A stretch of 64,000 bases of DNA from Kitasatospora sp. NBC_01287 (GCF_026340565.1 NZ_JAPEPB010000001.1:1922001-1986000), one strand, 5' to 3'; positions 26,149 to 34,740 are shown, counted from the stretch's first letter. The notes: generated by a model from the sequence alone, not told the origin. Translations and numbers: made by a program.

Positions 26149-27267
26149 GTGGTGGCGGAGCCGGTCAAGGTCCGGAGACTGACCGACCAGGAGGGGCAGC
26201 AGTTACAGCGGATCGTGCGTCGGGGCAGCACGAACACGGTGCGCTACCGGCGGGCGATGATGCTGCTGGCCTCGGCCGGCGGCAACCGCGTGCCGGTCAT
26301 CGCCCAGTTGGTCGCGGCCGACGAAGACACCGTGCGTGACGTGATCCACCGGTTCAACGAGATCGGTCTGGCCTGCCTGGACCCTCGTTGGGCGGGAGGC
26401 CGTCCCCGCCTGCTCAGTCCTGACGACGAGGACTTCGTCGTCCAGACGGCCACCACTCGCCCGGCCAAGCTCGGGCAGCCCTTCACCCGCTGGTCGATCC
26501 GCAAGCTCGCCGCCTACCTGCGCAAGGTTCACGGCCGGGTGATCCGCCTGGGTCGCGAGGCTCTGCGCTGCCTGCTCGCCCGACGCGGCGTCACCTTCCA
26601 ACGGACCAAGACGTGGAAGGAGTCCACCGACCCGGAGCGGGATGCCAAGCTCGACCGGATCGAGCACGTCCTGGACCGCTTCCCCGACCGCACGTTCGCG
26701 TTCGACGAGTTCGGACCGCTCGGTATCCGCCCCAACGGCGGATCCTGCTGGGCCAAGGAGGGCAGGCCCGACCGGCTGCCGGCGACCTACCATCGCACCC
26801 ACGGCGTCACCTACTTCCACGGCTGCTACTCGATCGGCGACGACACCCTGTGGGGCGTCAACCGCCGCCGCAAGGGCACCACGAACACCATGGCCGCACT
26901 CCGATCGATCCGGGCCGCCCGCCCAGACGGCGCCCCGGTCTACGTGATCCTGGACAACCTCTCCGCCCACAACGGCAAGAAGATCCGCAGCTGGGCTCAC
27001 AACAACAACGTCCACCTCTGCTTCACCCCGACGAACGCTTCCTGGGCCAACCCGATCGAGGCGCACTTCGGGCCGCTGAGGCAGTTCACCCTCGCGAACT
27101 CGAACCACCCCAACCACACGGTCCAGACCCGCGAACTGCACCGCTACCTGCGCTGGCGCAACACCAACGCCCGCCACCCCGACGTACTCGCCGCCCAACG
27201 CCGCGAACGCGCCCGCATCCGCAGTGAGAAGGGCCTGCGCTGGGGCGGCCGACCGGCGGCGGCCTGA
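26149..27267 (+). CDS. IS630-family transposase
   Basis: About 372 residues from GTG 26149 (a second GTG at 26152 is equally possible; GGGGAGG lies at 26141-26147). The N-terminal half has winged-helix/Paired-like DNA-binding segments (RLTDQEGQQLQRIVRRG, then VAADEDTVRDVIHRF and the WSIRKLAAYLR helix). The catalytic triad is complete: Asp in TFAFDEFGPLG, Asp in YVILDNLSAHNGKK and Glu in WANPIEAHFGPL. No frameshift or stop is visible, so the element may still be active. Confidence 0.9.
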   Translation: MVAEPVKVRRLTDQEGQQLQRIVRRGSTNTVRYRRAMMLLASAGGNRVPVIAQLVAADEDTVRDVIHRFNEIGLACLDPRWAGGRPRLLSPDDEDFVVQTATTRPAKLGQPFTRWSIRKLAAYLRKVHGRVIRLGREALRCLLARRGVTFQRTKTWKESTDPERDAKLDRIEHVLDRFPDRTFAFDEFGPLGIRPNGGSCWAKEGRPDRLPATYHRTHGVTYFHGCYSIGDDTLWGVNRRRKGTTNTMAALRSIRAARPDGAPVYVILDNLSAHNGKKIRSWAHNNNVHLCFTPTNASWANPIEAHFGPLRQFTLANSNHPNHTVQTRELHRYLRWRNTNARHPDVLAAQRRERARIRSEKGLRWGGRPAAA

Positions 27268-27510
27268 TCAATCGCCGACGTTGAGCTCCGCAAACTCAGC
27301 GACCCCGAGCTCGGCCAGGACGCCGCGGAGCCGCGTCAGTGCTTCGTCCCGCTGCAAGCCCTCCGCGATCTCCAGGTCGAGATGGCAACGACCCATGCCG
27401 CTGCCCGCGCCTGTGACCTCACCGTGGAGGCCGAACTCGGCCTCCACCGCCTCCTCGACCTCATCACGGTCGATCGGCAAACCAACAAAGACGATCTCTA
27501 CGAACAACAC
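27268..27510 (-). CDS. Antisense passenger gene inside the IS630 element
   Basis: 80 residues from a GTG at 27510 preceded by GGAGG. The hydrophobic pattern is strand-helix-strand/strand-helix-strand (LFVEIVFVGLPI, DEVEEAVEAEFG, GRCHLDLEIAE, DEALTRLRGVLAELGV, FAELNV), like a ferredoxin-like or ACT-type fold, and the protein is strongly acidic. Its TGA and the transposase TGA touch back to back (TGATCA, 27265-27270). No family recognised. It is contained wholly within the inverted repeats, so it moves with the element; it could modulate transposition (speculation). Confidence 0.6.
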   Translation of the reverse strand: MLFVEIVFVGLPIDRDEVEEAVEAEFGLHGEVTGAGSGMGRCHLDLEIAEGLQRDEALTRLRGVLAELGVAEFAELNVGD

Positions 27511-27551
27511 GGCCCTCCGTCTCAACCCGGCGAACCATATCGGTCAGAGCA

Positions 27552-27884
27552 CTAGCTGTCGATCTCCCACGAGACCGACGAGCTCGGGTAGGCCACGTGG
27601 TTCAGCCAGTCCGTCCCGTTGCAGCGCGCGGTCGACTCCTGGCCGGAGGCGACCCACGGGCCGTACACCGTGTACGGGGTGCCGTCGGCCTGGACGCAGG
27701 TGATGATGGCCCGGAAGTCGGCCCCCTGGCAGAAGACCGTGCCGCTGTTGTTGGTCCATGACTTGTGGCAGTTCCCCGGCGGCAGCGCCGCCGCCGAGCC
27801 GGCCCCGGCGAGCTGCGCTACCCCGACTCCGGCGAACAGCAGTCCGCTTGCGAGCAGTCCGACCGTCTTCTTCCCGATTTTCAT
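27552..27884 (-). CDS. Small secreted cysteine-containing protein
   Basis: 110 residues from the ATG at 27884 with GAGGGG upstream. A signal peptide (KIGKKTVGLLASGLLFAGVG, ending near SAAA) precedes a ~72-residue mature domain with four Cys (PPGNCHKSW, TVFCQGADF, IITCVQADG, TARCNGT), likely two disulphides. It resembles small streptomycete exoproteins of unknown function. The final codon and stop (AGC TAG) sit exactly on the IS630 junction: the TAG is formed by the target TA and the terminal G of the IS. The protein therefore appears uninterrupted. Confidence 0.7.
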   Translation of the reverse strand: MKIGKKTVGLLASGLLFAGVGVAQLAGAGSAAALPPGNCHKSWTNNSGTVFCQGADFRAIITCVQADGTPYTVYGPWVASGQESTARCNGTDWLNHVAYPSSSVSWEIDS

Positions 27885-28519
27885 CGGTAACCCCTCCCTG
27901 TGGCAGCTCAGATGAATGAGCTTCATCAAACGATGCACTGAAGCTGACGCTTCGTCAATGCCACCACTCGCGGTCCGATCAGCAACTCCCTTGATCGGTA
28001 GGACATCAACGGCTTCTGACCGTGGCACCCGCAGCCGTCGGACATCGATCCCTGGCGGGGAAGCTACCTGGCGTCAGAAGTGCCTGAGATGTGCAGCGAT
28101 GGCCTGTGCGCACTCCATCGACTCGGCACACGCGGTGTCCACCTCCACGTCATGGACCACAACTGAACTGGTACTGCCCCGACGCACGATCTGCTGCAGC
28201 CGCTGCCCCTCCTGATCAGTCAGTCTGCGGACCCTCACCGGCTCTGCCACCACGCCTCCACACATCGGATGGGATGTCAGCCCCAATCCAATCGGCCCCA
28301 GCCTTCGCCCGGGGCAGGAACTCAGTGAACCTGTGCGGTCAGAGCACTGGCGTCCGTCAGGCCGGGTGCCTGTCCGACAGACCCTGGGCAGACCCGCACA
28401 CCGCCCCCGGAGCCGGAGCCGGGGCCGTGGCAACCGCCGCGGCCCCGGCTCCGCGTGTGCCCGGACCGGTGCCGCCCAGGGTCTTGCTGAAGAACTGAAT
28501 CGCTGCTTCACTTCTTGCC
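27885..28519. other. 635-bp region between the small secreted protein and the TetR gene
   Basis: Besides the truncated IS630 end at 28158-28347, I see no gene. The first ~150 bp are less GC-rich than average and probably hold the promoter of the secreted protein. Bases 28380-28480 are GC-rich, with several short CCGGAGCCGG-type repeats. The TetR gene starts here without a clear ribosome binding site. Confidence 0.6.
28158..28347 (-). mobile_element. Truncated second copy of the IS630-type element
   Basis: On the minus strand the end GTGCTCTGACCGCACAGGTT (outer base 28347) matches the first 12 bases of the complete element. It is followed at the right distance by the transposase N-terminus VVAEPVRVRRLTDQEGQRL, which differs from the intact copy by only a few conservative changes. 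Homology stops after RRGSTSS, where unrelated sequence begins. Only the left ~190 bp survive, in inverse orientation to the complete copy. Confidence 0.8.
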
Positions 28520-29125
28520 GTGGCCTACCGGAAGACACCCGCCGTGCAAGCCCGGCTCGACGCCCAGCGCGAGACGGTGCTGGCCGCCGCGACCGATCTG
28601 CTCGCCGAACGCGGTTACGCCGCCTGCTCGGTGGCCGCGGTCGCCGAGCGGGCGGGGATGGCCACCGGGACCGTGTACCGCTCCTTCCCGAGCAAGGCCG
28701 AGCTGGTGGCCGAACTCTTCCGGGCCGTGGTCGGCCGGGAGGTGGCGGCGGTGCGAGCGGCGGCGGCCTTCGCGGGCGACCTGCACGACCAGGTCGCCTC
28801 GGTGATCGGCACCTTCGCGGGCCGCGCGCTGGGCGCCCCGCGCCTGGCCTACGCGCTGCTGGCCGAGCCGGTGGACCCGGAGGTGGAGGCCGAGCGCCTG
28901 GTCTTCCGCCGGGCCTTTCGCGATGTGATCGCGACCCGGATCACCGAGGGCGTCGAGGCCGGCCGACTGCCCCCGCAGGATGCCGAGTTGACCGCCGCAC
29001 TGCTGGTCGGCGGGGTCGGCGAGGCACTGGTCGGCCCGCTCGCCGACGGCGGCCGGGCCCCCGACGACCTGATCCCGGCCCTGATCACCTTCGCCCTGCG
29101 CGCCCTGGGCGGCACCCCCCGCTGA
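28520..29125 (+). CDS. TetR/AcrR-family transcriptional regulator
   Basis: 201 residues from a GTG at 28520; no clear Shine-Dalgarno is visible. The HTH occupies about 12-60: RETVLAAATDLLAERGYAACSVAAVAE, then AGMATGTVYRSFPSKAELV. The C-terminal domain is helical (ALLAEPVDPEVEAERLVFRRAF). It precedes a diiron oxygenase gene by 44 bp in the same direction, a common arrangement for an autoregulated regulator/enzyme pair; the oxygenase is a likely target (inference). Confidence 0.9.
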   Translation: MAYRKTPAVQARLDAQRETVLAAATDLLAERGYAACSVAAVAERAGMATGTVYRSFPSKAELVAELFRAVVGREVAAVRAAAAFAGDLHDQVASVIGTFAGRALGAPRLAYALLAEPVDPEVEAERLVFRRAFRDVIATRITEGVEAGRLPPQDAELTAALLVGGVGEALVGPLADGGRAPDDLIPALITFALRALGGTPR

Positions 29126-29169
29126 AGCCCGGGCCGCGCAGCCCCACCGCACCGAACCGGAGCCGCTCC

Positions 29170-30075
29170 ATGCCAGACCTCGCCCCCACCGCGCCGGACG
29201 CCCGCGAGCAGAACGCCGAACGCCTGCTGCGGGTCTCCGCCAAGCACTCGCACGACCCGCTCACCGAGATCGACTGGGAGGCTCCGCTCGACCCCGACCA
29301 GTTCGCCATCCCGCCGCACCGGGTCTCGCTCTACGGCACCCGACTCTGGCACGGCCTGACACCTCGTCAGCAGGCGCGGCTGAGCACCCACCAGTTGGCC
29401 AGCGTCACCTCGGCGGGCATCTGGTTCGAGCTGATCCTGATGAACGGCCTGGTCCGGCACGTCTACGACAGCGACCTGACCACTCAGCACGCGCAGTACG
29501 CGCTGACCGAAGTGGCCGACGAGTGCCGCCACTCCACCATGTTCGCCCGCTACATCACGAAGACCGGCTACCCCTCGGCCCGGCCCAGCACGCGGGCGCA
29601 CCGGCGCGGCAAGCTGCACCTGCTGCTCAACGACACCACCCTCACCTTCGCGGGCGCGATATTCGTCGAGGAGTTCACCGACGCGATGCAGCGCGAGATG
29701 ATCCGCGACGAGAGCCTGCAGCCGCTGGCCCGCCAGGTGGCGAAGATCCATGTGATCGAGGAGGCCCGGCACATCGGCTACGCCAAGCCGGAGTTGGAGC
29801 GGCGCTGGGCGCGGATGAGCCCGGCCAGGCGGGCCCTGTTCCGCCAGGTGCTGGGGGTGCTCGCGTACGAGGCGGTGGTCGAGTGCGTCAACCCGCGGAT
29901 CTACGCCCTGGCCGGCCTGGACCCCCGGCAGGCCAGGGCGGTCGCCGAGGCCAACCCGCACTGGCGTCAGGCCAAGGCGGACTGGGCGAAGAAGGCGGTG
30001 GCCTTCTTCCGCGAGCTGGGCATCATCGACCGGCGCAGCGAGACCATGTGGCGCAAGGCCTCGCTGCTGCCGTAG
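29170..30075 (+). CDS. AurF-like diiron oxygenase
   Basis: 301 residues. Belongs to the p-aminobenzoate N-oxygenase (AurF) family: helical ferritin-like bundle with diiron ligands in VADECRHSTMFARY (E-x2-H), in FVEEFTDAMQREM, and in HVIEEARHIGYA (EEARH), preceded by SAGIWFELILMNGL. AurF makes aryl-nitro groups from amines; many streptomycete homologues outside gene clusters have no known substrate. Here it follows a TetR gene, and no biosynthetic core enzyme is near, so a resistance or detoxification role is as likely as biosynthesis. Confidence 0.85.
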   Translation: MPDLAPTAPDAREQNAERLLRVSAKHSHDPLTEIDWEAPLDPDQFAIPPHRVSLYGTRLWHGLTPRQQARLSTHQLASVTSAGIWFELILMNGLVRHVYDSDLTTQHAQYALTEVADECRHSTMFARYITKTGYPSARPSTRAHRRGKLHLLLNDTTLTFAGAIFVEEFTDAMQREMIRDESLQPLARQVAKIHVIEEARHIGYAKPELERRWARMSPARRALFRQVLGVLAYEAVVECVNPRIYALAGLDPRQARAVAEANPHWRQAKADWAKKAVAFFRELGIIDRRSETMWRKASLLP

Positions 30076-30147
30076 CCCGACGCCGCGGGCGCGGGCGCTC
30101 GGCAGTCAGGTTCCGAACGCCGACTCCCCAACGCCAACTCCCGAGCG

Positions 30148-32010
30148 TCAGCTCCCGAGCGACCCTGACCGGCTGCCGGCGGGCTCCGGCACCAGCGGCT
30201 CCGGCGTGGCGTTGTTGAGCCGGGCCAGCCCACCACGGGTGGCGACCACCACCACCCGGTCGCCGGCCAGCAGGCCGCGGCTGCGGTCGGCGTAGCCCCA
30301 CTGGTAGCTGCCGGGCGAGCGGGCCAGCCGCACCGCGAGCACCCGCAGCCCGCCGATCGCCTCCAGGTCGTTGCGGCTCATCCCGACCAGCTCCCCACCC
30401 TCCTCCGCCACCAGTTCGGCGATCAGCAGCACGTGCCGGAAGACCGACAGCGTGCCCAGCACCTCACGGCCCATCAGCGCGGCGGCGAAGGCGGGCGCGG
30501 CCAGGTAGGAGACCGAGCGGGAGGCGACGTTGCCCAGCGTGGAGTAGACGTGCTGCGCGAAGTCGTCGTCGAACAGGCGCACCACGATCCGCACGCTCTC
30601 CCGCTGCGCCCTGGCCTCCAGCGCGGCTTCCAGGTTGACCGCGTCGTCACTCGTGACGGCGACCACGGCGCGGGCGTGCCGGGCCCGGGCGATCCTCAGC
30701 TGGTCGGCCAGCGGCCCGTCACCGACCACCACCGGTATGCCGAGCGCGCGCATCGCGGCGATCCCGCGGGCCTGCGGGTCGCGCTCCAGCGCGGCCACCG
30801 GCACCCCGAGTTCGTGCATCAGGGTGGCCACCCTGGTCCCGACATTGCCGAGGCCGACCACGATCACGTGTCCGCGCAGGCCCGCGCTGGGGCCGCGCGG
30901 CTGCCCCCGGCGGCCGGAGGCGAGCACGTCGACCATGATCGCGGTGAGCACCGGCACGAAGGTGATGCCGCAGAAGGTGATCACCACCTGGGCCACCCGC
31001 TGCAGGCTGCCGCCGGTGCCGCTGCCCGGCTCGCCGCCGAGTTGGTCGGGCTGGGCGGCGCCGGCCATGTCGAGCAGGGTGACGTAGACCGTCCAGGCGA
31101 AGTTCCGGTTGAAGTACCAGATGACCAGGAACGAGGCGAAGATGGCGGCGAAGGCGGTGAAGAGCACCAGGCGCAGCCGTACGCCGGTGAAGAAGCGCAG
31201 CGTGTCCAGGAAGCGGTAGAGCAGCCGGAAGCGCAGCGGCACCCGCAACCGGGGCTCGGTGGGCAGGGTCTGCAGCACGGCGAGGCCGTCCCCGCTCTCC
31301 ACCGAGCCGCCCGGCCCGCCACCGGGCCCCACCTCGATCGGGCCGCCCTCGCCGAAGGCCTGGGCCAGCCGGATGAAGTCGGAGGAGGCCGGTTCGGTGG
31401 CGGGCAGCAGGCGCAGCCTGGTCAGGTCCTGGCGGTCTATCCGGTCGGCGGCCACGCAGAGGTGGCCGGCGTGGAAGTCGGCGTCGTACGCGATGTAGAG
31501 GAAGCGGTCACCGACCCGCACCGAGTTGGGACGGGCGAGCGCGCCGTTGGCGAAGGCGGGCGCGGCGGTGGCCGAGCCGGAGAGCGCGGCGCAGTTCTTC
31601 AGCAGTCCCTGGATCTGGTCGCCGAGCCGCTGGTTGAACATCCGCAGCACGATCCGGATCTCCGGGTTGAGCCCCTGCGCGCTCAGCGCGGTGTGGATGC
31701 TGGCCTGGTCGTCGCCGTCCACCAGGGCGATGCCGCGGGCGCCGGCGGCGCCCGCGGCCACCAGCGCCTCCTCGGTGACCCGGCTGGACTCCACCACCGC
31801 GGCGACGCCGTCGAGCCGGTCGATCCGGGGCGCGTGGTCGTGCATCCGGTCGGGCACGATCGCCACCACGGGGACCTCGTAGTGCTCGATCAGTTCCACG
31901 ATGAGGCGATGGGCCAGGGCGTTGGCCCCGCAGACGATGTAGTGGTCCCGGAGCGGGACCGCGTCGGGGTCCACCTGGGCCGGGATCACCCCCCGAGCTA
32001 CCTGTGTCAT
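30148..32010 (-). CDS. Channel-like membrane protein with two TrkA/RCK nucleotide-binding domains
   Basis: 620 residues. Order: N-terminal TrkA_N-like domain (HYIVCGANALAHRLIVELI, degenerate glycine motif, ~20-160), a ~90-residue linker, two membrane helices (LVLFTAFAAIFASFLVIWYF and VVITFCGITFVPVLTAIMV) around a pore-like loop, then a second, intact TrkA_N domain (HVIVVGLGNVGTRVATLM) and a TrkA_C-like end (GDRVVVVATRGGLARL). The loop WTVYVTLLDMAGA lacks the T-x-G-Y/F-G potassium filter. This looks like a ligand-gated ion conductance protein of altered selectivity or a regulator; the ion is unknown. Likely leaderless (TACCAT 7 nt upstream). Confidence 0.75.
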   Translation of the reverse strand: MTQVARGVIPAQVDPDAVPLRDHYIVCGANALAHRLIVELIEHYEVPVVAIVPDRMHDHAPRIDRLDGVAAVVESSRVTEEALVAAGAAGARGIALVDGDDQASIHTALSAQGLNPEIRIVLRMFNQRLGDQIQGLLKNCAALSGSATAAPAFANGALARPNSVRVGDRFLYIAYDADFHAGHLCVAADRIDRQDLTRLRLLPATEPASSDFIRLAQAFGEGGPIEVGPGGGPGGSVESGDGLAVLQTLPTEPRLRVPLRFRLLYRFLDTLRFFTGVRLRLVLFTAFAAIFASFLVIWYFNRNFAWTVYVTLLDMAGAAQPDQLGGEPGSGTGGSLQRVAQVVITFCGITFVPVLTAIMVDVLASGRRGQPRGPSAGLRGHVIVVGLGNVGTRVATLMHELGVPVAALERDPQARGIAAMRALGIPVVVGDGPLADQLRIARARHARAVVAVTSDDAVNLEAALEARAQRESVRIVVRLFDDDFAQHVYSTLGNVASRSVSYLAAPAFAAALMGREVLGTLSVFRHVLLIAELVAEEGGELVGMSRNDLEAIGGLRVLAVRLARSPGSYQWGYADRSRGLLAGDRVVVVATRGGLARLNNATPEPLVPEPAGSRSGSLGS

Positions 32011-32359
32011 AGCCCGGATGGTAGTGCCGGACTGATCCGAACAGGGGAGATCGACGGCAACTTCAGCTCGTTCAGCGAGTCGGCCCGCCCGACCACCGCA
32101 CGGCGCCCACCCAGCGCCCGCCCAACCCTCGCCCGGCGCCCGCCCGACCGCCGCCCGACCGCCGCTCGGCGCGCGCGCCGTCCGAAGCGATCAAATCGAG
32201 CCACGCTTGGCCAGATGTCTGTCCGTCAGATCACTTAATGAGATCTACTTCTGACAATCCGTTGTCAATCTGGTTAGATGATCCGCGCCTGAAAGCTCCC
32301 ACCCGAGTGTCCACGAACTGCCAGGGAGCAGCGAACCGTCCGCCCGCGCAAGGAACTTG
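32011..32359. other. 349-bp divergent region between the channel-like gene and the conservon
   Basis: The leaderless -10 hexamer TACCAT of the channel-like gene is at 32018-32023 (minus strand). Bases 32095-32175 are a degenerate GCCCGCCCGACC repeat. Around 32220-32290 the sequence turns AT-richer and holds a perfect 6-bp inverted repeat TGACAA-TCCG-TTGTCA (32252-32267), ~95 bp upstream of cvnA; this is the likely conservon promoter region. Confidence 0.5.
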
Positions 32360-33907
32360 ATGTCATCACAGATCCCACAGGCGGTGACCTGGTGCCTGGC
32401 TGCCGGGCTGCTGGTGGCCCTCGCCCTGCTGGTCCGGCAGTGGCTGGCAGGTCGGGCCCAAGCCAGGAGGCTGTCCGCCCTGCGGGCCGCCGTCCGTGCC
32501 AGGGACGAGGAGGCCAGGCGGCTGGCCACCCTGCAGCTGCCGGCGCTGGCGCACGCCGCCGTCACGCCGCCGGCCGTCGCCGATCCGCTGCTGGCCGGCA
32601 GCGAGTACGAGCGCAATCTGCGGGCGGTGGCCGAACAGTTCCGCGGCGCGGTGGAGCGGGCCGAGGCCCGCGCCGACCAGAACGCCAAGGCCGCGCTCAA
32701 GGGCGCGATGCGCGCCCTGCAGGGCCTGGCGAACGAGCAGCAGGTGGCGATCTCCGAGATGCAGGAGCGGCACGACCATCCCGCGGTGCTGCGCGACCTG
32801 TTGGAGATCGACCACGCCAACTCCCAGTTCGGCCGCCGTGCCCAGGCCATCGCCGTGCTCTGCGGCTCCTGGCCGGGCCGCCAGCGCACCGCCTCCTCGC
32901 TGAGCGATGTGGTGCGCGGGGCCAAGTCCCGGGTCCGCGACTACAAGCGGGTCGAGGTGCGCACCCAGATCGAGCTGGCGGTGGTCAGCCGCGCGGTCGA
33001 GCCGGTGGTGCTGGCGGTGGCCGAACTGCTGGACAACGCGGCCCGGCACTCGCAGCCCAACACCACCGTCGAGGTCAACCTGCAGCCCGCGCACAACGGC
33101 GCCTGCGTCGTGATCGACGACGCCGGGGTCGGGATGGACCCGCGCGAGGCCCGACTCGCGGGCCAACTGCTGACCGGACAGCGCCAGGTGGACGTCACCA
33201 GGCTCGGCGATCCGCCGCAGTTCGGCTTCGCGGTGATCGGCGTGCTGGCGGCGCGCTACGGGTTCAGCGTCTCGGTGGACACCCGCTCGCCGTACGGCGG
33301 GGTGCGCGCGGTGCTCTTCCTGCCGACCGCGCTGCTCACCCAACTGGCGCCCGAGGCAGCCGTCCAACCCGCCGCGCCGCTGCCGCGCCGGGGTGCCGCA
33401 CCTGCGCGGCCGACGCCCGCGCAGGCGGCACCGGCGCAGGCGGCACCGGCACCGGCACCGGCGCAGGCGGCACCGACCGCGCCCGCTCCGCCCGTCCTCC
33501 CCGCGCCGCCCATCGGCGCGCCCGGCGACGCGCACCCCGCGCCGCCGATCGGCCCGCGCACGGCCGGCGGCCTGCCCAAGCGGCGGCGCCGCGAACCACT
33601 GGGCGAGGAGCAACTCGCCGAGGCCGCCCGGGCCACCGACCCGTACGCCGCCGACGCCACCGATCCGTACGCCGCCGACCCGTACGCCACCGACGCCGCC
33701 TCCCCCGAGCCGCCCGCGGAGTGGACCCGCGACGCCGAGGCGACCGCCCGCCGCCTGGGCGCCTTCGCCCGCGGCACCCGGGCCGGCCGCGAGTCCGAGC
33801 CCGCCCCCGACTCCCCGCCCCCGGGCTACGGCCGGCACGCCGCCCGCCCCGAGCCCGCCCGCCCCGAGCCCGGCCGCCCGGCGCCCGACGCCCCGTTCGC
33901 CGGCTGA
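32360..33907 (+). CDS. cvnA: Conservon sensor-kinase-like ATPase CvnA
   Basis: 515 residues with AGGA before the ATG. One N-terminal membrane helix (VTWCLAAGLLVALALLV), a coiled segment, then a GHKL ATPase: N-box AVAELLDNAARHSQPNTTVEV, G-box DDAGVGMD, and GFAVIGVLAARYG. The H-box-like part reads LEIDHANSQFGRRAQAIAVLCG. Compared with full nitrate/sensor-type CvnA proteins it lacks a large extracellular domain. The C-terminal ~150 residues are disordered (Ala/Pro repeats, then Asp-Pro-Tyr-Ala repeats). CvnA proteins form a membrane complex with CvnB-D that regulates development or secondary metabolism. Confidence 0.85.
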   Translation: MSSQIPQAVTWCLAAGLLVALALLVRQWLAGRAQARRLSALRAAVRARDEEARRLATLQLPALAHAAVTPPAVADPLLAGSEYERNLRAVAEQFRGAVERAEARADQNAKAALKGAMRALQGLANEQQVAISEMQERHDHPAVLRDLLEIDHANSQFGRRAQAIAVLCGSWPGRQRTASSLSDVVRGAKSRVRDYKRVEVRTQIELAVVSRAVEPVVLAVAELLDNAARHSQPNTTVEVNLQPAHNGACVVIDDAGVGMDPREARLAGQLLTGQRQVDVTRLGDPPQFGFAVIGVLAARYGFSVSVDTRSPYGGVRAVLFLPTALLTQLAPEAAVQPAAPLPRRGAAPARPTPAQAAPAQAAPAPAPAQAAPTAPAPPVLPAPPIGAPGDAHPAPPIGPRTAGGLPKRRRREPLGEEQLAEAARATDPYAADATDPYAADPYATDAASPEPPAEWTRDAEATARRLGAFARGTRAGRESEPAPDSPPPGYGRHAARPEPARPEPGRPAPDAPFAG

Positions 33908-33973
33908 CCCCAGGCCGACCCGCGACCTGGACCTGCCCCCAGGCCGCAGCCCGTCCCCCGCTAGGAGCCTGCG

Positions 33974-34387
33974 ATGAACAGCCACCCGACCAACGACCTC
34001 GGCTGGATGCTCGACGACGTCCTGCTGGTCCCCGAGGCCCGGCACGCCATCCTGCTCTCCGCCGACGGCCTGCTGCGCGCCCACTCGGCGGGCATCAGCA
34101 GGGACGAGGCGGACCGGCAGGCCGCCGCGCTCTCCGGCGTCCAGTCGATCAGCCGCAGCACGGCCGGCTTCCTCGGCGCCGGACCGACCCCCTGGCGCCA
34201 GACGCTGATCGAGTTCGCCGGCGGCTACGTATTCCTGGTCGCCGCCGGACCCGGCGCCTACCTCGCGGTCTCCGCCGGGGAGAACGTGGACATGGAGGCG
34301 GTGAGCTACCGGATGCAGAAGCTGGTCGACCGGCTCGGCAAGGAGCTGACCGCCCCGCCCAGGCAGGACGCCGGGGTGGCCCGGTGA
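33974..34387 (+). CDS. cvnB: Roadblock/LC7-domain protein CvnB
   Basis: 137 residues. Typical conservon roadblock protein: LGWMLDDVLLVPEARHAILLSADGL near the start, a central SISRSTAGFLG and the GPGAYLAVSAGENVDME strand. Roadblock proteins bind small GTPases, here presumably CvnD encoded two genes downstream. A GAGCC-type site precedes the ATG; the stop overlaps the GTG of cvnC. Confidence 0.9.
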   Translation: MNSHPTNDLGWMLDDVLLVPEARHAILLSADGLLRAHSAGISRDEADRQAAALSGVQSISRSTAGFLGAGPTPWRQTLIEFAGGYVFLVAAGPGAYLAVSAGENVDMEAVSYRMQKLVDRLGKELTAPPRQDAGVAR

Positions 34388-34740
34388 GCGGGCGGCGGCG
34401 CGACCAGGGCCTGGTGCGGCCCTACGTGGTGACCAACGGGCGCTCCGAGCCCACCCGCAACACCTTCGACCTGGTCACCCTCGTCACCGCGGTACCCGGT
34501 CGAGGGGCCGCGGGCCTGGGCCCCGAGCCGCGCCGGCTGGTCGAGCTCTGCGCCCACGGCGCGCTCTCGCTGGCCGAGGTGGCCGCGCACCTGCGGCTAC
34601 CGGTGAGCGTGGTCAAGGTGCTGCTCGGCGACCTGGTCGACAGCGGCCACCTGCTGACCCGCGCCGCCGTGCCCCGGGCCCAGCTGCCCGAATCGCAGCT
34701 GCTCCAGGAGGTGCTCGATGGTCTCCGCGCCCGGCTCTGA
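34384..34740 (+). CDS. cvnC: DUF742 protein CvnC
   Basis: 118 residues from a GTG overlapping the cvnB stop. DUF742 hallmark: LVRPYVVTNGRSEPTRNTFDLVTLV followed by the winged-helix-like LVELCAHGALSLAEVAAHLRLPVSVVKVLLGDLVDSGHL. It is the third member of the conservon and probably links the kinase-like and GTPase components. It overlaps cvnD by 23 nt. Confidence 0.9.
   Translation: MSGRRRDQGLVRPYVVTNGRSEPTRNTFDLVTLVTAVPGRGAAGLGPEPRRLVELCAHGALSLAEVAAHLRLPVSVVKVLLGDLVDSGHLLTRAAVPRAQLPESQLLQEVLDGLRARL

Larger units (their letters stand above)
26062..27552. mobile_element. Complete IS630-family insertion sequence (1491 bp)
   Basis: Ends match as ~30-bp inverted repeats with three mismatches: left 26062-26091 begins GTGCTCTGACCGAATAGGTT, right 27523-27552 reads inward GTGCTCTGACCGATATGGTT. 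Both sides carry TA (26060-26061 and 27553-27554), the IS630 target duplication. It contains an intact DDE transposase on the plus strand and a small gene on the minus strand whose stop abuts the transposase stop. Confidence 0.9.
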
